Source: Notospermus geniculatus
Lineage: Eukaryota; Nemertea; Pilidiophora; Heteronemertea; Lineidae
Direction of reading: 5' to 3'
Length of the DNA: 64,000 nt
Assembly: GCA_002633025.1 (NCBI GenBank)
Contig: NMRB01000113.1
Location: 556,302 to 620,301 of the forward strand
Positions 53,751 through 63,073 of the stretch are shown piece by piece. A program made the position numbers and the translations under genes. The notes beneath the pieces are model-generated. The model saw only the letters and a program-made list of their open reading frames with translations, ran no database searches and was not told where the DNA came from. Within the stretch, counting starts at the first letter, position 1, and each line of letters starts with the position of its first letter.

Positions 53751-55631
53751 ATGGTTGGTGATGGGTGTCTGAATGGCATGTCCTGTGCCCAAATCGTTTC
53801 CCAGGATCTGACGGGATGCTATCACTATGAGAAGCACTGCTGCAAATCATGTCCGGCTCATAAATTGACAAATCCTGGTAGGTATTGAACACTCAGATAA
53901 ATTGAATTGTCTTTTGAATGACCTGACTCGAGCTATTGTTACATGTAGCTTATGCTGTGGTGTACATGTACGTACCTACAGTCTAGCCTGAAAACCATCT
54001 ACACTGTTAAAAATATCTGTAAATTTACAGGAGAATTTTCACTGCAAGGTTGCTGTAAAATTTATTTCACTGCAGACTGCTGTTTTTTTCACTGGAATTT
54101 AACAGCAAGATTACAGTTTCTCAGTTTTAAAGACAGCATTTGTTGTCGAATTTATGCAATTTTGCTGCCGAAATACAGTAAACGGGTGCTGTCAAAATAC
54201 AGAAAAGTGTTGTGTTACTCTGCTGCCAACAAAGTGCTGTCAGCATTTTTAACAGTGTAGGCCCGGTATGTTTGATCATCGCTGCACTTGGGAACGCTTT
54301 AATCTGTTTTTTTTCAGACTGCCCCTACGGGGACAGGAGTGGCTGGTGTTCAATTATCAAGACTAGTCCCGGCTATTGCTACTCCTCTTATAACGCAAAT
54401 CTGTGTTGCAAGTCCTGCGCTGATGCGAATGACACGTCTAATCCACGTAAGTCAATTCAGTGTCTGCAGTGTCTTTTAGGGCATGCATATGCACGTGACA
54501 ATAGGAAAATTGTGTTTCTTTCAATTGAAATTTTGGAATTTGCGTGTGAAAATTACCGTTGTTAGCTTTGCATAATATAACACTCTATTACATGTATTTT
54601 TCTCGGAGCCTTTAAGAGGGCAATCACTGACGCAACAAAATGGCCGCCTTTGGTGCTGTTGCCGTCCTTGACGGCAAAACGCACTGCACTGACGATGGAA
54701 AACGCCAAAAAATGATGGGCGTGGCCAGTTCTGTCTTCACTCGTTGACATACGCTTGAAAGTCTTCACTGACCGGTGTATTCCGTTCTGATTCGTTTTCG
54801 ATCCGGTGTTTTCAGACTGCTCCTTCGGAGACAGGAGTGATTGGTGCACGGGGAATATCCCGGCTAGTCCGATCTATTGCTACGACGAGTACAATGAAAA
54901 TCTGTGTTGCAAGTCATGCGCTGCAGTAAAGGACACGTCCATCCCAGGTGAGGTAATAGCATACAGGGTAATAGTTACTGGCTGTTAAGGCATCGTGATT
55001 CTTTCAATCAAAGTGCACGACTTTACGCAGTTGTGGTGCTCGACGTAGACCGCACCCTGGGCATCCTCATTCCCGGGAAACGTACTGCGCTGTCGATGGA
55101 ATGAGCATACATGTATTTAAGAGGTTATGGCGGGTGGTGTCTTCATCCGTAGTCATCTATAGGGGGAATTTCCTTCTGATTCTTTTCTGATCCTGTGCTT
55201 TCAGATTGTGCCTACGGAGACAAGAGTGGCTGGTGCTCAGATATCCAGACGAGTCCGTGCCTATGTGACATCGAGTATAATGCCAATCTGTGTTGCAAGT
55301 CCTGCGCTGCAGTGAAAAACACGTCTAATCCAAGTAAGACACCTAATGGACTGTTGCAATATTATTTGAATGCAACTGAAGAATGGTAAGATTTGCCGCG
55401 CCTAGGAAATCATGGGCGGGGCCATATTTATGAAGCTTTCGCAACTCTGCGTTTACACAAATCTATTGTTTGGCTGCACATGCCCTATTGTTCACTGACT
55501 GCCTTACAATAGATTTGCGTGAACGCAAAGTTGCGAAGGCTTCATAAATATGGCCCCTTGAAATTTGAGTGCACCCAATTGATGATGGCTTCTATTTTAT
55601 TTTCACAGGTCGCCGCAGTAAACTGGAATGA
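53751..55631 (+). CDS. Gene A: secreted-type protein with four six-cysteine (PLAC-like) exons
   Basis: Exons: 53751-53877, 54318-54446, 54816-54947, 55205-55333 and terminal 55609-55631 (stop TGA), all with GT/AG borders and joined after the first codon base. Each of the four encodes one module with the pattern C-x(5-8)-C ... CY ... CCxSC, for example CPYGDRSGWC ... NLCCKSC. That spacing fits PLAC domains of ADAMTS-like and papilin-type matrix proteins better than ShK, whose last cysteines are CxxxCxxC. The first module is more divergent (DGCLNGMSCAQIV). The start is unsettled: 53751 may be an acceptor-defined exon or an ATG with TAG just upstream, and no signal peptide is seen. Repeated phase-1 modules suggest growth by exon duplication. 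It ends before gene B and its last intron phase does not fit gene B's first seen exon. Confidence 0.65.
54002..54257. mobile_element. MITE (CACTGTTAAAAAT ends) in gene A intron 1
   Basis: CACTGTTAAAAAT pairs with ATTTTTAACAGTG, with TA on both sides (54000-54001 and 54258-54259). The interior has repeated CTGTAAA and TACAGTAAA motifs. Confidence 0.8.
55418..55557. mobile_element. Palindromic MITE (GGGGCCATATTTATGAAG) in gene A last intron
   Basis: Almost the whole 140 bp is an inverted repeat. The ends resemble those of the 38040-39562 element, so they may be related families. Confidence 0.8.
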
Positions 55632-55721
55632 AAAGGAGTCGAGCTGAGATATTAGGGTGGAGATGAATACTTGGAGATGTCGCAAGTTATTTAATGCAAT
55701 CGAATGTAATTTCGAATTAGA

Positions 55722-55727
55722 AATAAA
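55722..55727 (+). promoter_or_regulatory. Poly(A) signal AATAAA of gene A
   Basis: AATAAA about 90 bp after the gene A stop codon, in an AT-rich context. Confidence 0.6.
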
Positions 55728-56094
55728 CCTACCCCCTGCATCATTACGAATTTTGTGTTTTTGATATGTAAGGAAATGTGACCAACATTTCGGATGGACC
55801 GGCCGGCCAAATCCATACAAACGTCGGCACTATGAAGACCATTCACATAGACAACACGTCGTTTTTAGTCCTGGATAGGCCCACGGCATCTTTAATCATA
55901 TTTTGCTTCTCAGACAACGTATATGCGTTTGGAAGAATTTTAAAAAGGCAAGTTGTAACTGTTACATAGTAGGCCTATATGCACATACTTACACGTAGGG
56001 CCTATCAAGTCTGTAGCCTATGTAGGCCAAGGTCTATTACGAGGTGGATGAGTTCAGGAATAGTAGGCCTAGGCAAGGTCGATGTGCGGTAGGC

Positions 56095-56456
56095 TAAAGC
56101 CTCGCTTATGTCGCCCTTACGTACAGTCAGAACTAGTTGGCAACTGATAATCGGCGCGTAGTTGGAACTAATCAGTCACAACTACTAGGTGACATAAGCT
56201 CTCGGGCGTCAGCGAGTAACTAGTTGCAAACTACAAATATCCAGATCCAGAAAATCGCACGTGTTCAACTTCAGCACGTTTTACTTAAAATCTAAAGAAA
56301 TCAGTGTCGACATAAGCACTCAAAAGACGGCGATAAACTAGTTCCAGGTAGTTGCGACCTATCGGTATTTTTCTAATCGGTGGTGACATAAGTTATCAGT
56401 TGCAACTTGTTGACGTTATTTCTATCACAGGGTAGGGCGACATAAGCGAGGCTTTA
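56095..56456. mobile_element. TAAAGCCTCGC-family MITE, full-length type
   Basis: Same ends and interior phrases (AACTAGTT, GATAATCGGCGCGTAG) as 38192-39320. Confidence 0.85.
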
Positions 56457-56563
56457 GGTCAGCTTTGGGTTGTGTTCCATAATCAGCAAATGTAATCTGC
56501 ATGCAACGGGCTGTCTATCTCGTTCATTTTCCCTTTCTGTGTGCTTGAAAAGGGGGCCTATTA

Positions 56564-56742
56564 AGCCTCGCTTATGTCGCCCTTACGTACAGACAGAACT
56601 AGTTGGCAACTGACGGCGATAAACTAGTTCCAGGTAGTTGCGACCGATCGGTATTTTTCTAGTCGGTGGCGACATAAGTTATCAGTTGCAACTTGTTGAC
56701 GCTATTTCTATCACAGCGTAGGGCGACATAAGCGAGGCTTTA
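56564..56742. mobile_element. TAAAGCCTCGC-family MITE, internally deleted
   Basis: It has both ends of the family but lacks the middle (jump from CAACTGA to CGGCGATAAAC). It lies 40 bp before gene B's first seen exon. Confidence 0.85.
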
Positions 56743-56782
56743 CAGGATTCACCATGCACAGGTTAATTTTGTATGATTCCAG

Positions 56783-58345
56783 GTGCAAGTCCTTGATCGG
56801 TAATGGGAATGATGAAAAGGCGACTGAAGAAGGAAGGGAGAGGAGAATATCCACCTGCAACGGCAGCGTGAGTTACTCTCAAACGGGAGAAACAATTGCC
56901 GCTAAAAATAAACATTTGTAACGACGGGCTGCTCTTCGGGCCATGTGTTCCTTCACTCGATGTTTCATTCGATACTCGCTCTTTTTCAGAAAGCGAGACA
57001 TGAAATGGGTCATGCACTTGCGTTGCTACACGAACAGAACAGACCGGACAGGAACAAATATGTCCTATTCTTTAAACACAACTTGGGAAGCAGTAAGGAA
57101 ATGTGCAATGTTTCTATGTTTCTACCAAAAAATTGGCGAATTCAGACAACAGGGATTTTCTAATTTATTGATCGTTACTGAAAATTCCAGTAGTAAAAAG
57201 TCAGCATGAACAGATGAACGCCTCTTGACCAAACTTGGATTGGATCTCTTGGAACCAAAAAACTCATGTGAAATCGACCAATATCGCATGCTTCTTAACC
57301 TATACAGTGTATAGTTTATATCAATGTGCACAATGTATTTGCACACATAAATGTAAAATTTTGACGCAGTGGGGCTCCTAGCTCGATAGACGGCAGTACA
57401 CCTAAACCCGGTCCTAACACAATGGGCACCTTTTGTGTGGGAAATTGAACAGGACAGGCGTCATAGAATGTAATGCCCCGATATCAGATGCCCGCTTCTT
57501 TTGTTCAGGGGACATCTGGTAACAGAAGTCCTGTTTGTCAGTGCCCCGCTGACCCTTAATCCGTCAGAATCTATTGTTGTGGGGCATCTCATATCGGGGG
57601 GCATGACATTCTACGACACCGGGATGTCAGTTTCATTTCAATGGTTTTAACCACTAGTGACACCTATTGAAAAAGTCGGCCAGGGTCCCCATTGGCCGGT
57701 TTACCATATCGTCAACCGAGAATTAACTGGGTCTATTATCTGCATTTTTTACTTGACCCTAACTTCCTGTGCTTATAAGGGACTAAAAGCACAGGGAATT
57801 TGGGTCAAGCTAAAAATGCAGTTAGACCCTGTTAATTCTCGGTTGACGATATGTTAGGCCGAAAGGATTGATCGTTCGGCATTCCTGTTTCTCTAGGGAG
57901 TCTCACCAACTACAAAATGAAGAAGGCTAATAAATACGCGACGAATGTTCCCTACGACATCTCTTCAGTAATGCACTACAATTTTTGGGTAAGAAACGTT
58001 CTACAGATGCCATGGTACAAAAGATGTTTCGTGATGTTTCGATATTCTAATTGTACGTATCTGAGGATAAACAGGAAGTCAATTTCCAGAATCTTAGCAA
58101 ATTTTCGACCCCAAGCGGGGTCTTCTTCAGGCTGGCACTTTCAAGTCGAGCTACCAGAAGTGTAAGTGTACGTATCTGAGGAATCAGGTTAATCAATGAA
58201 AGGGCGTTGGTCTTTCAGTCGAATGGTATCCCACTACTCTTGCCACACGACACAGAAGATATTCCCTTGAAAAACATCGGGAAAGCTTTTTATGCAGCTT
58301 CCTTCTACGACATCAAGAGTATAAACCTAGGATATCAATGTAAAG
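56783..58345 (+). CDS. Astacin metalloprotease domain of gene B (four exons)
   Basis: Exon 1 has CKSLIGNGND and a second Cys (STCNGS), matching the stretch before the zinc site. Exon 2 has the zinc site and RPDR. Exon 3 has VPYDISSVMHY. Exon 4 ends the domain with DIKSINLGYQC. Astacins are zinc endopeptidases acting outside the cell. All three zinc His, the catalytic Glu and the Met-turn are kept. The usual Gly in HExxHxxGxxH is Ala here. About the first 80 residues of the catalytic domain are missing from the assembled region. Confidence 0.8.
57460..57620. repeat. Foldback sequence in a gene B intron
   Basis: TCATAGAATGTAATGCCCCG and, further right, its near reverse complement (GGGGGGCATGACATTCTACGA) form an imperfect hairpin of about 160 bp, MITE-like. 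Confidence 0.65.
57695..57862. mobile_element. Palindromic MITE in a gene B intron
   Basis: ATATCGTCAACCGAGAATTAAC faces its reverse complement, and the pairing continues almost to the centre. Confidence 0.8.
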
Positions 58346-59027
58346 GTGAGATAAAGCACTCATTTGTTTGGCCCTCGGTGGTAACTCCTCTCATCTGTAT
58401 CCTGTTGCCAGTGTCAGCACAATAGCGGGAGGAGAGTGGTTAAACAGAATTGGGAGGAGAGAATGTTCATGTTCATCAATGAAATAGAAAACTTTTCGAG
58501 GGGTCCTACGCTGGCAACCAAAACACGGGGGCATTCCCAGTTATGCACGATCATATCGGACGCTTTCAAATTGCCAAACAAAGATACATGTATCTACACG
58601 ATTATACTTCTACATATACACGGAACCCTTCAATGACGTTGACGTACGTTCAGTTCTCTTTGAGGTACTGAGTTACCGAAGGTACGTCGTCACACGTAAT
58701 TGATTCTCGATTTTTTTTACACGATTTCTTTTTTCAGAGAGAAAATGTCCTGGTGTCAACTTGCAATGTGAAAACGACGGTTATGTTACGGTCAATGAGC
58801 AACAATGCAAATGTGTCTGTCCCGATAGTCTCGGGGGAGGACGATGCCAGGAGATCTACAAGCCATCAGGTACATGTAGAATGTTCATTCAACATTCCCC
58901 ACAAATGTACTCTCACACAACATCTTTAGAGGACTTCCATTCTTGCCACGCAGCGCTTTATCGAAGGGAATCGAACTGCAGTGTGCATCCGTCGCTAATC
59001 AGTAGGCCTAATTATCGTCGTTTTCAG

Positions 59028-60264
59028 AGCCTGCACCGACCAAGTGGCCCAAAGGTGATTTCGCTGTCATGGCAAGAACCTGTCCAACTGGCTTCACTGA
59101 GGACCATTCGGACATAACCGCGATCATCGAGGATACGCATCAGAAAGTTTGTCAATTGACGTCAAGATCTGGGAACTCCTGGCCGAAAGGGCAATATTGC
59201 TTGTTGAAAGGTGCTGGCGAATGCCCAGAAGGTAAGGAAGGGCAAAAAAGACCATAAAACAAAGCGATGGTGTAATGAAATGAAATGAAGCGAGCTCTAT
59301 GAAAGAAATATCGTGAAATATCATGAAATGTCAGCACGTTGTTTATACAAAACCAGGAACAACGAACTTTTCGGCTCTGATTTCCAACGAGGCTTCTGGA
59401 GTGAGTTTTGGTTATGTCAGACTGATCATATGGTCGTAATCTTTTGCAGGGATTGCTCAAGGAAAAATGCATTATGAGACGACAAAGAAGACGAGGCCTT
59501 CTGTTGACATCGGTTTCTGCTGCCGCACTGATCCCAATGTGGACGTAGCAATCAAGTTGCCAAGAAGGGAAACGTTCTACTTGTTTCCACATTACACTGC
59601 AGTTGCACTCTTAGCCGAAAAGGTTCTTTGGTGCTACACCAGGAGAACCCTCTGATTTAAGAACCCTCGGGTTGTTTAAGAACCCCTAGAGGTTCCAGAT
59701 AGAACCTTTTCCTCACAAAAGGGTTCTAACTGGAACCTTTATGGGTTCTTTGGCGACAGAAAGGTTCTATATGGAACCCTTTCGGGTTCTTTACAGAAGG
59801 TTCTATATAGAACCTTGGGGTTCCTCTGGTGTAGCACAAAGAACCCCTAAAGAACCTTTTGGGCTAAGAGTGTGGAGATGGGTCTATAATCTGTCAGAAG
59901 GTCGAGGGTAAGTAGTCCACCGAGGCACAAAGCAAGTAGCAGATATCTGTCACTATGGGAGGAAGCTGTGTGTCGGTATTGGCCGATCGAAACTCCTCAG
60001 TGAAAAGTCCAAAGTAACAACCTCTAGTATCGACTGATAAATTTCATTCCAATTTTGGTGCCTACTTTTGCATGGCAAAGCTGTTAGCCAATCGTATCAC
60101 ACTTTTTACTAACTTCTGCATTCCAGGCATGAAGGCTAGGAAACGGAAAATACCACTTTACTGAAATAGCCGCTCAACATTCGAAAAACCACACGCAATG
60201 GCGGAGCCAAAAGGGGACTTCAGAATTGATCTCATCGGCTGTCGATATGACCAAGTGAATTACG
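59028..60264 (+). pseudogene. ApeC domain exons of gene B
   Basis: Three exons. The first (59028-59231) is clean. The second (59450-59605 and 59875-59907) is split by the MITE at 59606-59872; leaving out the MITE and one TG copy gives 189 bases, the length that keeps phase. The third (60127-60264) begins GMKAR and ends IDLIGCRYDQ but has TGA at 60162-60164. ApeC domains occur in secreted proteins of cnidarians, molluscs, echinoderms and amphioxus, where some bind microbial surfaces. Confidence 0.7.
59606..59872. mobile_element. CACTA-type MITE inside an ApeC exon
   Basis: Ends CACTCTTAGCCGAAAAGG and its near reverse complement, with TG at 59604-59605 and 59873-59874. The interior is GGTTCT-rich and foldback. 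CACT ends with a 2-bp duplication fit animal EnSpm/CACTA elements. Confidence 0.85.
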
Positions 60265-60550
60265 GTAGGCTTCTGATAAAGAATTTTTCCGAGTGAATGT
60301 AGGCCAATGTAGTACGGTGACTCCGTAATGTAGCACCCTGAGCTACTCAGGGATTCTTAATGCTCGCTTCATCCTCCGTCACACCATACAGACGTGCGGT
60401 GACGAGGGAACGAGCACAATACTGAGAAGGTCTCTGAGGAAGTCAGGATAGTATACAGTCATGTAGGCCCATTGTCTAGTTTTCCCAAGTTCCAAACCAT
60501 ATCTCATTTGCATTCAAATAAAGTGAGGTAATATCGTAAGCTTCCTCTGA

Positions 60551-60850
60551 CCAGACCACTCGATGGTTAACCGTTTCCTTTGTTTTCTCATAGATTGTGG
60601 TGGAGTATTACCAGACCACTCGATGGTTATAACCGTTTCCTTTGTTTTCTCATAGATTGTGGTGGAGTATTACCAGACCACTCGATGGTTATAACCGTTT
60701 CCTTTGTTTCCTCATAGATTGTGGTGGAGTATTACCAGACCACTCGATGGTTATAACCGTTTCCTTTGTTTTCTCATAGATTGTAGTGGAGTATTACCAG
60801 ACCACTCGATGGTTAACCGTTTCCTTTGTTTTCTCATATAGATTGTTTAC
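60551..60850. repeat. Tandem 62-bp repeat containing a 3' splice acceptor
   Basis: Five copies start CCAGACCACTCGATGGTT at 60551, 60611, 60673, 60735 and 60797. Each holds TTTCCTTTGTTTTCTCATAG/ATTG, a good polypyrimidine-AG acceptor. The last (CTCATATAG/ATTGTTTAC) leads into the kringle exon in phase. Confidence 0.9.
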
Positions 60851-60859
60851 AACTTGGAC

Positions 60860-61799
60860 CACGGTCTTAGCAAGTAAGAAGAACACCCCCTATACAGGGT
60901 GGTCCAAAAAAAACGGACAAGCATACTTCCACCACCCAGAGCCCAAAACTACTGATGGCATTGGATGGACAATCTTTCTAGAAAAAAGAAGACACCAAGA
61001 TATCCTGATTCGGTCCAGTGGTTCGAGCTGCAGACCCTATTTTGTAAGGCAAGGTCGAGGCTCTTGGTGAATTGCTCCATAGAGGACAATCAAGAGCATA
61101 CACAACATCGTAGCCTTGTAACTGACAAAAGGATTATCCTGTGGAAAGGTCAAACAAAAAATGATTAAGTACACATACATGAGGAACATGAAAATGAAAC
61201 TTGAGCATTGTTGCATAACAACTAATACCCTTTATCTATCATGCTGAATTCGCGGTTCACCGGTAACTTGGTTATTAAGGACCACTGACTTTGCTTCACA
61301 AAAATGGCTCTGGAGGTAAAACTACTGGACCGAATCGAGGTATCTTGGTCTTATTTTTCTTCTAGAAAGATTCTCCATTTATTCATACCAGTGGTTTGGG
61401 ACTGAGGGTGGTGGAAGTATGCTTGTCCGTTTTTTTTTGACCACCCTGTATAACCAGGTTGAGAAACGACACAATGTCGGATGAAAAGATCAGTCAAATT
61501 TTGGTCAAATCATAAGTTCCAATTGTCCACTGTATACGTCAGCGGGAATATTAAAGTATGAACTTTGTTAATACACAACTTTTGAAACAAATTGATAACC
61601 AAAAAGATGATTTTGCAGCCTTTTTCGGCGGCCCCGGTCGGAAAACGTTGTGCTCCGGACAAATCAGCTTGGTGTGAGACTAGGTGAGACTACTGCAAAA
61701 GCAGTCTCACCAAGCAGTCTCGCGCACGCAGCCTGTGTTAACGCAGTGAGGAAGTACCTGGTTATATAGGGGGTGTTCTTCTTACTTGATAAGACCGTG
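60860..61799. mobile_element. TIR element in the kringle exon, 7-bp duplication
   Basis: Ends CACGGTCTTAGCAAGTAAGA ... and its near reverse complement (about 36 bp). CTTGGAC lies at 60853-60859 and 61800-61806. It carries a nested mariner-type MITE. Confidence 0.85.
60895..61448. mobile_element. Mariner-type MITE (CAGGGTGGTCC ends), TA duplication
   Basis: CAGGGTGGTCCAAAAAAAAC pairs with its reverse complement at 61448; TA at 60893-60894 and 61449-61450. Inner arms also pair, so it is a long foldback. No transposase. Confidence 0.85.
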
Positions 61800-62242
61800 C
61801 TTGGACGTCGAGCTCCTTTTAAACCATTCTGCAATTTCAGCAATGGTTTGAGGGGCCACAACTACTGTCGGAACCCTAATGGCTTGTCGAAGCCTTGGTG
61901 TTTCAAGTCGATGGACTGTCAGCAACATATGTGTGACGTGTGTCATCTTGGTACCGGTATGTTATTCCCACTTCTACCGATATTTTACGCTGACTGGCAC
62001 TTTGCATCCTAGGGTTTGATCACTAACTCGTATATTCTTTTCATTCATTTCAGTGAGTTGGCCAGTGGTGAAAGATGCGTGTGCAAAGAAGGCGAAATAG
62101 ACCTGGGAAGTTCATGAGCCCTGGACTGTGCTCAGAAGTACCTGTCAGGGCATGCTGCTTGAAGGATTAGGATATAGGATATAGAGCTAGTATTCAGTCT
62201 GAATTACACTGCAGATTTTCATGTGGACTGTATACGTTACAC

Positions 62243-62248
62243 AATAAA
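62243..62248 (+). promoter_or_regulatory. Poly(A) signal AATAAA of gene B
   Basis: AATAAA about 140 bp after the gene B stop codon. Confidence 0.65.
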
Positions 62249-62575
62249 GCATCAAATAACTCAGCTTAGTGTGTTGATTCTTCCTGCCACGTGTAGTACA
62301 ATGTGTTGACTATTTTTTGAAGCCATTTATCAACTGCGCGGAAGTTATGAAAAACGTTTTATAACCCTCAATTGGTATTATGCAGAAGCTAGTGTGAAAC
62401 GGGTAGGCCTATTAATATTTGCGCTATAGACGTGGAAAATTACATGTAATTGTGAGTCTGTTGCTCTGTTGGAATTTGCGTCCCTTTTTGAAATCATCAT
62501 TGTGAGAAAATCAGAAACTTCAACATATAGCAGTTAACTCGTTCTCATCGTGTAGCTAAATAGCCTACCAGTTCA

Positions 62576-62880
62576 CAGTGTGTAGTGTAGTGTAGTGTAC
62601 ATGTACATGTACATGTACTTACGCATCGTGTATTGACACGAACAACGATACACGGACGCCAGGCCAGGGAAACAGATTTTTCTGATTGGCAGAAACAATC
62701 TCAAAGACCAACAAGATGACATTGTAAATGTCGTATGGTTCCCGCCCGATGTACAGGTACTGGTACATGAACGGTACATTGATAGAGATGAAGATACATT
62801 GATCAGGATACATTGATAGAGATCGGATACTTTGATAGAGATCAGGATCCATTGACAGATATCAGGATACATTGATTGAT
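62576..62880. repeat. Simple repeats (GTGTA, CATGTA, GATACATTGATAGAGATCAG)
   Basis: A short GTAGT/ACATGT stretch at 62576-62622 and, at 62776-62880, about five degenerate copies of a 20-22 bp GATACATTGATAGAGATCAG unit. Confidence 0.8.
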
Positions 62881-62929
62881 GAACTACGACGATGAATCCC
62901 ACAGAACTTGATCTCGTACCAATAACTCA

Positions 62930-63065
62930 TCTCATGGTTGACCTTGACCTTGACCTTTCACCCTGACCTTGACCTTTGATCGTCAAGGTCATTGCATAAT
63001 CGAAATGGGCATCCTCAATAACCTAAATATGGGTGATATCATGTCTGTACCTGTACCACAGGAAG
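62930..63065. repeat. TGACCTTGACCT dispersed repeat
   Basis: Relative of 42463-42742 (shared AAGGTCATTGCATAATCGAA ... GGGTGATATCATGTCT). Confidence 0.8.
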
Positions 63066-63073
63066 AGATAGGG

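Larger units (their letters stand above)
60842..61950 (+). pseudogene. Kringle-part exon of gene B, split by a transposon
   Basis: 60842-60859 and 61807-61950 form one 162-base exon in phase once the 940-bp element and one 7-bp duplication are set aside. It encodes PFCNFSNGLRGHNYCRNPNG then PWCF and MCDVC, the second half of a kringle. The first kringle cysteines are not evident. Confidence 0.65.
56783..62100 (+). pseudogene. Gene B: astacin, EGF-like, ApeC and partial kringle protein; disrupted allele
   Basis: Exons: 56783-56867, 56990-57092, 57897-57988, 58219-58345, 58738-58869, 59028-59231, 59450-59907 (split by a MITE), 60127-60264, 60842-61950 (split by a TIR element) and 62054-62100 (stop TAG). 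Phases agree across every join. Astacin: HEMGHALALLHEQNRPDR and the Met-turn SVMHY, ending in YQCK; HxxG has Ala instead of Gly. EGF-like: CPGVNLQCENDGY ... CKCVCPDSLGGGRC. ApeC: WPKGDFAVMARTCPTGF, WPKGQYCLLKGAGECPEG, DIGFCCRTD and IDLIGCRYDQ. Kringle part: GHNYCRNPNGLSKPWCF. The first half of the astacin domain and a signal peptide were not found. Two exon insertions and a TGA (60162-60164) make function doubtful. A secreted matrix or immune role is inferred from family knowledge. Confidence 0.75.

Noticed and set aside
53751-55333. ShK toxin-type domain call for gene A exons
   Set aside because: The final cysteines are CCxSC, not CxxxCxxC; the PLAC-like pattern fits better.
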